Assembly: GCA_003645735.1 (NCBI GenBank)
Contig: QNBQ01000010.1
Location: 1 to 14,326, forward strand
Source: Candidatus Poribacteria bacterium
GTDB lineage: Bacteria > Poribacteria > WGA-4E > B28-G17
Direction of reading: 5' to 3'
Length of the DNA stretch: 14,326 bases
A program made the translations under genes and the position numbers. Of this stretch, positions 8,159 to 14,326 are shown piece after piece. A model generated the notes under the pieces. It saw only the letters and a program-made list of their open reading frames with translations, did not search any database and had not been told where the DNA came from. The first letter of the stretch is position 1. Every line of letters starts with the position of its first letter.

Positions 8159-9370
8159 ATGAACCGGGACGAAAGGATGGCCTGGTTCAGGGAGGCTAAG
8201 TTCGGGATGTTCATCCACTGGGGGCTTTACGCCATACCCGCCGGTATGTGGAAGGGCAAAATGATCCCCGGCATCGGCGAGTGGATCATGCACCGGGCCA
8301 GGATACCCGTCAAGGAATACGAACAGCTCGCCAAACATTTCAACCCCGTCAAATTCAACGCCGAGGAGTGGGTTCAGATCGCCAAAGATGCCGGGATGAA
8401 ATACATGGTCATAACCGCCAAACACCACGACGGCTTCTGTATGTTCGACACCAAGCTGACCGATTACAACATCGTCAAGGCCACCCCCTTCAAACGCGAC
8501 CCGATGAAGGAGCTGGCCGAAGCCTGCCAGAAGCACGGCATCAAGTTCGGCTTCTATTACTCCCAGACGCTCGACTGGCACCACCCCGACGGGATGGGGA
8601 ATGACTGGGATTACGACCCGGCCAAAAAGGATTTCGCCAAATACATCAGGGAATACGTCAAACCCCAGCTCCGCGAGCTGCTCACAAACTACGGGCCGAT
8701 CGCCATCATCTGGTTCGACATAGGAACCCCCACCCCCGAGCTGGCCAGGGAGCTCAGGGAGTTCGTCCTCTCGATCCAACCCCAAACGCTCATAAACGGC
8801 AGGATAGGCCACGGGCTGGGCGACTACAGGGAGATGGGCGACAATAAAATACCCGACCACGTCGTGGAGGGCGACTGGGAAACCCCAGCCACCATAAACG
8901 ACACCTGGGGATACAAGAGCTACGATCACAACTGGAAGGATCCGGGCGTTCTCGTCCAGAAGCTCGTGGACATCGTCAGCAAGGGCGGCAACTACCTGCT
9001 CAACGTCGGCCCCACCGCCGAGGGCGAAATACCCCAGCCGTCGGTCGAACGGCTCAAAAAGGTGGGCGAGTGGCTGAGGGTCAACGGCGAGAGCATCTAC
9101 GGCGCCAAGCCCAGCCCGATAGGCATACCCACATGGGGCAGATGCACCGCCAAGGAGGGCAAGCTCTACCTGCACCTCTTCGCCTGGCCCTGGGACGGAA
9201 GGCTTGAAGTGGAGGGGATCAAAGGCGAGGTCAAAAGAGCATACTTCCTCGCCGAGCCGGATCGAACGGTCGAAGTTAAAAAGGAAGGCGACAAGCTCGT
9301 CCTGACCAACCTCCCGCCCAAGCCGATCGATCAATACGACACGGTCGTCGTCCTGGAGATGGAGGGGTGA
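8159..9370 (+). CDS. Alpha-L-fucosidase, glycoside hydrolase family 29, cytoplasmic
   Basis: A 403-residue enzyme that releases alpha-linked L-fucose with retention of configuration. The N terminus MAWFREAKFGMFIHWGLY is the classic GH29 opening, followed by YMVITAKHHDGFCMFD (82-97) and FGFYYSQTLDWHHPD (130-144). D187 in IIWFDIG is the expected nucleophile, and E241 in GDWET is the likely acid/base. WGY (250-252) and the GGNYLLNVGPTAEGEIP stretch complete the catalytic domain, and a short beta-sandwich follows (about 310-403). There is no signal peptide, so it should act on small fucosides already inside the cell. The ATG at 8159 has GGAGGG 5 nt upstream. It converges on a sulfatase-maturase-type enzyme, a pairing that suggests use of sulfated fucose-containing glycans, though no sulfatase gene is in view. 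Confidence 0.95.
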   Translation: MNRDERMAWFREAKFGMFIHWGLYAIPAGMWKGKMIPGIGEWIMHRARIPVKEYEQLAKHFNPVKFNAEEWVQIAKDAGMKYMVITAKHHDGFCMFDTKLTDYNIVKATPFKRDPMKELAEACQKHGIKFGFYYSQTLDWHHPDGMGNDWDYDPAKKDFAKYIREYVKPQLRELLTNYGPIAIIWFDIGTPTPELARELREFVLSIQPQTLINGRIGHGLGDYREMGDNKIPDHVVEGDWETPATINDTWGYKSYDHNWKDPGVLVQKLVDIVSKGGNYLLNVGPTAEGEIPQPSVERLKKVGEWLRVNGESIYGAKPSPIGIPTWGRCTAKEGKLYLHLFAWPWDGRLEVEGIKGEVKRAYFLAEPDRTVEVKKEGDKLVLTNLPPKPIDQYDTVVVLEMEG

Positions 9371-9392
9371 GGGGGCAACCTCTCCCCCTCAC
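9367..9392. terminator. Perfect inverted repeat holding both convergent stop codons
   Basis: GTGAGGGGG (9367-9375) and CCCCCTCAC (9384-9392) form a perfect 9-bp stem with an 8-nt loop. The fucosidase stop TGA (9368-9370) is in the left arm, and the stop of the opposing radical SAM gene (9389-9391 on the minus strand) is its mirror image in the right arm. It probably ends both transcripts, although no U-tract follows on either strand. Confidence 0.6.
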
Positions 9393-10531
9393 ATCCCCGC
9401 CATGTAAACCGGAAGGCGGCGGGAAGTCAGGATCTTCTCCTTCAGAATCCTGAACCGCTTGTTCGAATACTTCAGAAACCTCCTGAACGCCTCGCACAGA
9501 TAGCTTTTTCGATCGAACCCGCCCAGCACATACCTGAACCGGGGACACGAGTTCCGGCAGATCTCGTTCCACCTGCACACCTTGCACTCGGGGTAATCCC
9601 CCGCCTTGATCGATGCGAACCAGTTGAACTTCTCGGTCTGAACTATTTGGTGCAGCGGCGTTTGGAGCAGGTTGCCCAGGAACATGTCCTCCTGGACGAA
9701 GAAGTCGCACGGATAGACATCGCCGTTATACTCCACCACCACATAGCTGCCGCACCTCTCGTCCAGCATGCAGAGGCCCGGTTCTAGCTTCAGGTGGATG
9801 GCGAGTATAGCGTCGAAAAGCCTGATCGAGACGACCGGCTCGCCGTTGTTATACCACTTGTCGAAAAGCGCGCAGAGGAAGTCGGCGTATTCCTCCGGCT
9901 TGACGGAGAAGGGCGTTATCTCGCCGGTGACCGGATCCCTCTCCACACAGGGGATGAACTGAAGGAACTGGAACCCCTCCGAGACGAAGAAGTCGTAGAG
10001 CAGCTCGGGCTGTTTGACGTTAAGATCGTTGACGACCGCCAGCACGTTGAACTCCACCTCGTATTCCCTCAATATCCTGACCGCCCTCATCACCTCGTCG
10101 AAGCTGCTCCTGTTGGGGGAGGGGAACTTCCTGTATCTGTCGTGGATCTCCTTGGGGCCGTCCAGGCTTATCCCGACGAGGAAGTTATATCTGTTGAAGA
10201 ACCTCGCCCATTCCTTGTCGATCAGGGCGGCGTTGGTCTGGACGCTGTTTCCGACGATCTGCCCGGCCCGACCGAACTTCATCTCGTATCTCACGACCGC
10301 CTGGAAGAAATCGAGGCCCATCAACAGCGGCTCGCCCCCTTGCCAGCTTATTGAAGCGGCGTCCACCATCGACATATACTGCCTTATCATCTCCCTCAGC
10401 ACCTGATCGCTCATCCTCCTGCCCTTCTTGTCGCGGTAGGGGTCGGTGGGGCGGTCGCGGTAGAAGCAGTAGACACATCTCATATTGCACTCGGCCGAGC
10501 TGGGCTTGACCAGCAGTCCGAAGCTCCTCAT
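9389..10531 (-). CDS. Anaerobic sulfatase-maturase-type radical SAM/SPASM enzyme
   Basis: A 380-residue radical SAM protein. C15-x3-C19-x2-C22 (CNMRCVYCFYRD) binds the SAM cluster, SWQGGEPLL is the GGE motif, and GISLDGPKEIHDRYR is typical of the anSME group. The C-terminal SPASM region has C-x5-C-x14-C (from LCMLDERC to YPC), then C-x2-C-x5-C-x3-C (CKVCRWNEICRNSC) and a last Cys 16 residues on, almost identical in spacing to known anaerobic sulfatase maturases, which hold two auxiliary 4Fe-4S clusters. Such enzymes oxidise a Cys or Ser of a sulfatase to formylglycine. A longer frame from 10630 is open, but the ATG at 10529-10531 fits: GGGAGG lies upstream and the start shares one base with the HIT stop (TGATG), implying translational coupling. 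Some relatives act on other peptides, so the substrate is inferred. Confidence 0.88.
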   Translation of the reverse strand: MRSFGLLVKPSSAECNMRCVYCFYRDRPTDPYRDKKGRRMSDQVLREMIRQYMSMVDAASISWQGGEPLLMGLDFFQAVVRYEMKFGRAGQIVGNSVQTNAALIDKEWARFFNRYNFLVGISLDGPKEIHDRYRKFPSPNRSSFDEVMRAVRILREYEVEFNVLAVVNDLNVKQPELLYDFFVSEGFQFLQFIPCVERDPVTGEITPFSVKPEEYADFLCALFDKWYNNGEPVVSIRLFDAILAIHLKLEPGLCMLDERCGSYVVVEYNGDVYPCDFFVQEDMFLGNLLQTPLHQIVQTEKFNWFASIKAGDYPECKVCRWNEICRNSCPRFRYVLGGFDRKSYLCEAFRRFLKYSNKRFRILKEKILTSRRLPVYMAGM

Positions 10532-10944
10532 CAGCCCATCGCCTCCCTTATCTTGGCCGCCGTCTCGGCGATCCTCTCCGGATCGCCTTTTTTCGGCTTC
10601 CACGGCTCGACCAGGTCGTCCCCCTCCCACCTCGGTATGACGTGGATGTGGAAGTGGAAGACGGTCTGGAAGGCGGCTTTCTCCGATGCGTGGAAGAGGT
10701 TCAGCCCGTCGGGGTTGAGAGCCTTTTTGATCGCCTTGGCCACCTTGACCGCCGCCTCCATCACCTTTGCCGCCGTCCCCTCGTCGATGTCGAGCAGGTT
10801 TCTGAAGTGCTTTTTGGGGACGACGAGGGTGTGACCCGGGTTGGCCGGGTTGATGTCCATGAAAGCCACCACTTCATCGTCCTCGTAGACCTTGTTGGAG
10901 GGTATCTCGCCGGCGACGATCTTGCAGAAGATGCACTCGTTCAT
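10531..10944 (-). CDS. HIT-family nucleotide-binding protein (Hint/HinT-like)
   Basis: A 137-residue histidine-triad protein. HFHIH (97-101, in QTVFHFHIHVIPR) is the catalytic triad motif that hydrolyses nucleoside phosphoramidates and related AMP conjugates. The N-terminal C4-x2-C7 (NECIFCKIV) together with an internal His is the zinc site found in many bacterial members. INPANPGHTLVVPKKH is the usual nucleotide-binding segment. The ATG at 10944 has a strong CGAGGAGG site, and an extended -10 promoter lies just upstream. It overlaps the downstream maturase gene by one base. HIT proteins are mostly housekeeping, so the coupling to the radical SAM gene may not mean shared function. The length is normal. 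Confidence 0.94.
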   Translation of the reverse strand: MNECIFCKIVAGEIPSNKVYEDDEVVAFMDINPANPGHTLVVPKKHFRNLLDIDEGTAAKVMEAAVKVAKAIKKALNPDGLNLFHASEKAAFQTVFHFHIHVIPRWEGDDLVEPWKPKKGDPERIAETAAKIREAMG

Positions 10945-10974
10945 CCCCCAACCTCCTCGGGAGTTTCAGAGTTT

Positions 10975-10983
10975 AGTATAGCA
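10975..10983 (-). promoter_or_regulatory. Extended -10 promoter for the HIT-maturase operon
   Basis: On the minus strand the sequence reads TGCTATACT, that is TGn followed by a good -10 hexamer. No convincing -35 box exists at 16-18 bp, which is acceptable for extended -10 promoters. The start would be near 10968, about 24 nt ahead of the HIT ATG, leaving room for its AGGAGG site. Confidence 0.5.
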
Positions 10984-11006
10984 GAAAAGGGCGGTTGAAG
11001 GGGAGG

Positions 11007-11027
11007 CGGGGGGCTTGAGGCCCCCCG
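11007..11027 (-). terminator. GC-rich hairpin after the flavoprotein gene
   Basis: CGGGGGGC (11007-11014) and GCCCCCCG (11020-11027) form a perfect 8-bp stem with a 5-nt loop. It begins 5 bp after the stop of the upstream flavoprotein gene (minus strand). No U-run follows directly; a CTTTTC stretch lies further downstream at about 10984-10990. It probably separates that operon from the HIT gene, which has its own promoter candidate. Confidence 0.6.
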
Positions 11028-11032
11028 AGCTT

Positions 11033-12370
11033 TCATCTCATCTGGGAGAGGGCTATCTCGGCGGCGTTGACGATCTGGTAGGCCACGGGCGAGGCGGTGA
11101 GGGCCGGGTGGGTTCCCATCTGGAACAGCGCTATCTGATCGGCGTGCATCCCGCTTTGGATCATCGCCGATATCAGGTTCACCATCTCCCCTGCTCCCTC
11201 TCCGCCGCGGACGCATCCGCCTATTATAGCCCCCGAGTATCTCCTGAAGACCAGCTTCACCTTGGTCGGCGTGGCCCCCGGCATCCCTCCAGGGTGTCTG
11301 TCGACCGATTCGGATACCCCCACGACGAAATCGATCCCCGCCTCGCGCGCCCTCCTCTCATCGATCCCCGCCAGCCCGAGCGCCACGTCGCCTATCTTAG
11401 TCGAGAAGACCCCCACCACGCCCTTGTTCTCCCGGCGCAGCTCGAACAGATTGGCCCCCGCTATGCGGGCCTCGGCCGTGGCGATGGAGGCGAGCCTCAG
11501 AGGGGAGGGTTTGCCGGTGAAGAAGTCGAACTTCTCAGCGCAATCGCCGACGGCGAAGATGTCGGGATCGGTCGTCCTCATGTATCTGTCCACCGCTACG
11601 CCCCCGAGCGGCCCCAGCTCCAGGCCCGCTTCCTTGGCGAGCTGTGCGTTCGGTCGAACACCTATGGCCAGTATCACCACGTCCGCCTTGATCTTCTCAC
11701 CGCTTTCTAGCTCGACGTATTCCACCTTCCCATCGCCGACGATCGCCTTCGCTTTCTCGCCCGTCCTTATGCGGGCGCCCCGCTTGGAAAGCTCCTCCTC
11801 CGCCGCCACGCACAGCTCGTCCTCGAACACCAACGCCAAGCAGTGCGGCAACATCTCGACCACCGTCACGTTCAGGTTCCCCCTCTTACAGCACTCATCG
11901 GCTATCTCCATGCCGATAAACCCGCCCCCGATGATCACCACATCCCTCGCCTCGCCCAGGGCCTCCAGTATCCTCGCCAGGTAATTCACGTCCTTCTTGA
12001 TCGTGAAGACGTTCCCCAGCTCAACCCCCGGTATCGGCGGAACAATCGGCACGGAACCTGTAGCGAGGATCAGCTTATCATACCCGATCTCCCTGCCGCC
12101 CTTCGTCTTGACGGCCTTGGAGCTTCTATCGATCGAGACGACCTCGTCGATGATCAGCTCGATGTCGTTTTTGATGAGCGGATCTTCCGGCATCAGGTTC
12201 TTCTCCGGCGATCCGAGGGTGCCGAAGATGTAAGGTATGCCGCAGGGGATCGGCACCTTCTCCTCCTTACGGATCAAGGTTATCTTGGCGTCCGGGTAAT
12301 GCCTCCTGGCGGTGAGCGCGGCCGTTATGCCCGCGGCACTCCCTCCGATGATGACCACGTTCCTCTTCAT
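11033..12370 (-). CDS. CoA-disulfide reductase / NADH oxidase-like FAD-dependent oxidoreductase
   Basis: A 445-residue flavoprotein of the pyridine nucleotide-disulfide oxidoreductase class. The first Rossmann motif GGSAAG (9-14) binds FAD, GGGFIG (148-153) binds NAD(P)H, and ATGS (103-106) and VGDCAE (274-279) are further FAD contacts. A single redox cysteine, C43 in VPIPCGIPY, is where CoA-disulfide reductases and NADH oxidases/peroxidases have theirs. The C-terminal dimerisation domain ends with THPALTASPVAYQIVNAAE, a stretch shared with CoA-disulfide-reductase-like enzymes of anaerobes and archaea. No rhodanese domain is fused. The ATG at 12370 has AGGGAGG. It is the last gene of the operon that begins beyond the right edge, 36 bp after the small unknown gene. 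Reduction of CoA disulfide, persulfide or oxygen cannot be told apart from sequence. Confidence 0.9.
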   Translation of the reverse strand: MKRNVVIIGGSAAGITAALTARRHYPDAKITLIRKEEKVPIPCGIPYIFGTLGSPEKNLMPEDPLIKNDIELIIDEVVSIDRSSKAVKTKGGREIGYDKLILATGSVPIVPPIPGVELGNVFTIKKDVNYLARILEALGEARDVVIIGGGFIGMEIADECCKRGNLNVTVVEMLPHCLALVFEDELCVAAEEELSKRGARIRTGEKAKAIVGDGKVEYVELESGEKIKADVVILAIGVRPNAQLAKEAGLELGPLGGVAVDRYMRTTDPDIFAVGDCAEKFDFFTGKPSPLRLASIATAEARIAGANLFELRRENKGVVGVFSTKIGDVALGLAGIDERRAREAGIDFVVGVSESVDRHPGGMPGATPTKVKLVFRRYSGAIIGGCVRGGEGAGEMVNLISAMIQSGMHADQIALFQMGTHPALTASPVAYQIVNAAEIALSQMR

Positions 12371-12406
12371 CTTTGCCCTCCCTTCCGAGGTTTTTATGAT
12401 GAAGCC

Positions 12407-12425
12407 TCACCCCGATATGGGGTGA
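12407..12425 (-). other. Hairpin at the end of the small unknown gene
   Basis: TCACCCC (12407-12413) and GGGGTGA (12419-12425) form a perfect 7-bp inverted repeat around GATAT. On the minus strand the stem includes the gene's own TGA stop. The flavoprotein gene starts 36 bp downstream and no U-tract follows directly, so it may slow translation or protect the RNA end, or attenuate the transcript, rather than end it fully. Confidence 0.5.
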
Positions 12426-12691
12426 CAAAGCACGGCGTGTATATCCCTCCTCGCCTTTTCCATCGAAACATCCCCCATGATCCCCCTGATGATCGCCTCT
12501 ATCCCTCTCCTCTGCTCCTCCGTCAGATCCAGCTCAAACCTTTCGGGCGGCTTTCTGCTCCTAAACCAGTCGCACGCCCCTCGACAGATGAACTTATGCA
12601 GCATCTCCCTGGCCGCGCTTCTATCGATCCCCCATTTGCGGCCGATCTCCTCTATGATCCTCTCCACCTTACGCCTCAGCTCCTCCATCAT
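12407..12691 (-). CDS. Small three-cysteine helical protein of unknown function
   Basis: A 94-residue protein that I do not recognise. It is predicted to be mostly helical and charged: an amphipathic N terminus (MMEELRRKVERIIEEIGRKW), a central HKFICRGACDWFR with C36 and C40 four residues apart, a second helical part (LTEEQRRGIEAIIRGIMGD), and a tail ending CHPISG with C89. No signal peptide or membrane segment is seen. I chose the ATG at 12691 (or the adjacent one at 12688) because GGGAGG lies 4-7 nt upstream; a longer frame starts only with a TTG at 12712 and would overlap the preceding gene. It sits 13 bp after the MBL-fold gene and 36 bp before the flavoprotein, so it belongs to that operon. 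The cysteines could take part in thiol exchange or bind metal; this is inference. Confidence 0.72.
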   Translation of the reverse strand: MMEELRRKVERIIEEIGRKWGIDRSAAREMLHKFICRGACDWFRSRKPPERFELDLTEEQRRGIEAIIRGIMGDVSMEKARRDIHAVLCHPISG

Positions 12692-12704
12692 CCCGCCTCC
12701 CGGC

Positions 12705-13571
12705 TCAGCCAAAATGATTCTTTTTGATCTCGGCCCAGGTGAGGGCCTGATCCCTTCCGGGATCGACGCCCGCCTTCCCCTCGGCTGGGAAAGCCCCTTT
12801 GACCTTCACCTCCAAGCCCACCCCGCCGAGGATACATTCCTTCCCAAACCCTTCCTTGAACAGCTTCCTGGCGAGATCCCCTGAGCAGTGAAGCGGAGCC
12901 ACCATCTTCACCCCTTCTTTCCTCATCTCATCCACGATCTCCCCTATCCTCTGAGCGCTCGCTCCCCCCAGATGAAAGCCTCCCAGCACGAGGTAGGGGC
13001 GCTGATGGAAGATCTCCCTAGCCCTTTTAACTATGTTCGCCACCCCCGGATGGGCGCATCCGGTTATCACAACCAACCCCTTGGCCGTCTTTATGACCAG
13101 CGATTGCTCCTCTATCCACCTCCCAAGCCCGCCGGTCGAGTAAACATCGCGACACACCATCCTCGGGCCGTCCACCTCGATGACCTTCGCCCCGGCCTCC
13201 CTCACCCTAACTTTGAAGCTCTCCGGGAACGATTTAAGCAGGTAAACGGTCACATCCCCGTTTTCCCTGAGAAAATCCCACAGTCCACCGGTATGATCGC
13301 CGTGTATATGCGAGAGGAAGACAACCTCCACCGATCGGGGGTCTATCCCCAGCTTCCTCATGTTCCCCAGAAGCGTCCTCCCGTCGCCCCCTGTGTCGAA
13401 AAGGATCGTTTTCTCGGTTCCCCTTATGAGGCAGGCGAACCCCCACTTGGTCTCAAGCCTTTCGTCGAAGGGGTTGTTATCGTAGATCACGGTGATCGTC
13501 AGATCACCTCCGAGCTCCCCGGCCGCCGCGGCGGCCAGAGCTATAAACCCCGCCGCCAACACCTTCCTCAC
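12705..13571 (-). CDS. MBL-fold metallo-hydrolase (COG1237 type) with a signal-like N terminus
   Basis: A 288-residue metallo-beta-lactamase-fold protein. HIHGDH (88-93) is the metal motif, preceded by LFDTGGDG. GCAHPG (171-176), GGFHL (197-201) and LHCSGD (227-232) are the later ligand and family motifs of the COG1237 group, often named dihydropterin-ribofuranosyl-aminobenzene phosphate synthase, though that reaction is rarely proven. Residues 2-18 (RKVLAAGFIALAAAAAG) resemble a short signal peptide, unusual for this mostly cytoplasmic group. The start is uncertain: GTG at 13571 overlaps the upstream stop (GTGA) and keeps the basic RK, but GGGGAGG lies too close to it; GTG at 13562 has better spacing (8 nt) but loses the charge. 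In-frame codons further upstream lie inside the radical SAM gene. Confidence 0.85.
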   Translation of the reverse strand: MRKVLAAGFIALAAAAAGELGGDLTITVIYDNNPFDERLETKWGFACLIRGTEKTILFDTGGDGRTLLGNMRKLGIDPRSVEVVFLSHIHGDHTGGLWDFLRENGDVTVYLLKSFPESFKVRVREAGAKVIEVDGPRMVCRDVYSTGGLGRWIEEQSLVIKTAKGLVVITGCAHPGVANIVKRAREIFHQRPYLVLGGFHLGGASAQRIGEIVDEMRKEGVKMVAPLHCSGDLARKLFKEGFGKECILGGVGLEVKVKGAFPAEGKAGVDPGRDQALTWAEIKKNHFG

Positions 13572-14326
13572 CTCCCCGGAGAGGCTTCGGCGGCCATCCA
13601 GCATCCCGGATCGGCCGCCAGCATATCGCCCGTCTCCTCGTAAGCCCTGCCCCGGCATCCGGCGCACTCATCCCTGTAACGGCACTCCCCACACGCCCCT
13701 TTGAGCAGGTTTCTGTCCCTGAGCTCCGCGAGGATAGGTGAGCTTTCCCATATGCGCCGGATGCTCTCCTCCCTGACGTTGCCGAGCTTGATCTGAAGGA
13801 GCATACAGGGGTGGACGTCGCCGTTCGGGGAGATTTGAACGTAGCCGTTAGGCATCCCGGCGGCGCATCCCCTGTCGTAGTAGGGTATCCTCCTCAGCAG
13901 CTCCGAGGGGAAATGTTTGGGCCTCACCCCTTTTTCCTTCAGCACCAGGGGATACATGGGGCAGGCCGGCACCCTGATGATTATCGGGCAATCCCTTTGG
14001 GCCTCGGCCAGCCATTCCATAACTTCCCTCCTCTCCTGGGGGGACAGGGCCTCATCGGGTATCTCCCTCTTGACCCTCGGAACCCTCACCAGGTCGAAGA
14101 ACTCGGCCGCCGACGCCCCCAGCTCAACCGTCATCCTCAACATCTCCGGTATCTCCCTCAGATTGCCCCTTCTTATCGTCATGCCGAACTGGAACGGAAG
14201 GCCCGTCTTTCTACAGGCCTCTGCCCCCCTAAGCGCCTCTTCGAAAGCCCCTTCCCTCCCTCGGAAGGCGTCGTGTGTTTGAGCGTTGGCCCCGTCGATC
14301 GATATCTGCACGGCCATCACCCCAGC
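13568..14326 (-). CDS. Radical SAM/SPASM protein, AhbD/NirJ-like (partial at right edge)
   Basis: The C-terminal 252 residues of a radical SAM protein; the frame stays open to the window end, so the CxxxCxxC cluster motif is off the edge. VQISIDGANAQTHDAFRG is the core motif after the barrel's middle. The SPASM region carries YDRGCAAGMPNGYVQIS and NGDVHPC, then CGECRYRDECAGC, and ends GRAYEETGDMLAADPGC. This last pattern resembles AhbC/AhbD and NirJ, the radical SAM enzymes of heme and heme d1 synthesis, and also many peptide-modifying SPASM proteins. Its stop overlaps the next gene's GTG by 4 bp. No other heme-synthesis gene is in the window, so the role is open between tetrapyrrole and peptide modification. 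Confidence 0.88.
   Translation of the reverse strand, partial: AGVMAVQISIDGANAQTHDAFRGREGAFEEALRGAEACRKTGLPFQFGMTIRRGNLREIPEMLRMTVELGASAAEFFDLVRVPRVKREIPDEALSPQERREVMEWLAEAQRDCPIIIRVPACPMYPLVLKEKGVRPKHFPSELLRRIPYYDRGCAAGMPNGYVQISPNGDVHPCMLLQIKLGNVREESIRRIWESSPILAELRDRNLLKGACGECRYRDECAGCRGRAYEETGDMLAADPGCWMAAEASPGR

Noticed and set aside
8045..9334. A long minus-strand open frame (about 429 codons) opposite the fucosidase gene
   Set aside because: The plus-strand frame has full GH29 motifs and a good Shine-Dalgarno; the antisense frame has low-complexity His/Asp/Leu/Val-rich sequence, no recognisable domain, and is explained by codon bias in a GC-rich gene.
10532..10630. A 33-codon N-terminal extension of the sulfatase-maturase-like gene
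   Set aside because: The extension lies wholly within the HIT gene and is Gly/Arg-rich; the ATG at 10531 begins right at the family's usual N terminus with GGGAGG upstream and a TGATG overlap.

Overview
The window reads as a gene-dense, fairly GC-rich piece of a bacterial chromosome. Genes are packed with 4-50 bp overlaps or short gaps. Purine-rich Shine-Dalgarno sites (GGAGG/GGGAGG) precede almost every start, and AGG (Arg) and ATA (Ile) codons are frequent. Several intergenic gaps carry sigma-70-like promoters. Two lipoproteins, a LysM protein and a signal-peptide-bearing, C-terminal-Phe beta-barrel candidate point to a diderm bacterium. Two radical SAM/SPASM enzymes, a CoA-ligase/ACT pair and a CoA-disulfide-reductase-like flavoenzyme suggest an anaerobic or microaerobic life. 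An uncultured lineage such as Poribacteria or Latescibacteria would fit, but this is a guess from gene content. I see no rRNA, tRNA, CRISPR array, insertion sequence or prophage gene.

Left block (1-2219, + strand): the 3' end of a CorC/HlyC-type CBS transporter-associated protein, a DUF502 membrane protein and an M20 amidohydrolase overlap one another in one operon. It meets a convergent sugar-phosphate isomerase/epimerase-like TIM barrel (2211-2996, -) with a 9-bp overlap. The 138-bp gap to the next gene carries two back-to-back promoters whose -35 boxes overlap: one drives the TIM barrel leftward, the other drives two lipoprotein genes rightward (3134-3982 TIG/Ig-like/LysM; 3989-4456 charged unknown). 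A strong hairpin at 4435-4471 ends that operon.

Middle block: a leftward operon from a consensus-like promoter at 7440-7469 encodes phenylacetate-CoA ligase (paaK), a tandem-ACT protein and an outer-membrane-like protein (4475-5653). Divergent from it is an unrecognised 165-aa protein with a four-cysteine cluster (7585-8082), followed by a cytoplasmic GH29 alpha-L-fucosidase (8159-9370). The fucosidase converges on an anaerobic sulfatase-maturase-type radical SAM enzyme (9389-10531). The stop codons of both genes lie in the two arms of one perfect inverted repeat.

Right block (- strand): a HIT-family protein (10531-10944) is coupled by a TGATG overlap to the maturase, with an extended -10 promoter in front. 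Upstream of a GC-rich hairpin lies a second operon. In transcription order it holds a radical SAM/SPASM protein of the AhbD/NirJ type (runs off the right edge), an MBL-fold hydrolase with a signal-like N terminus (GTGA overlap), a 94-aa three-cysteine protein of unknown function, and a CoA-disulfide reductase/NADH oxidase-like flavoprotein. This four-gene set is the best candidate in the window for something not yet described, though most parts belong to known families. No stretch over 300 bases lacks a gene.
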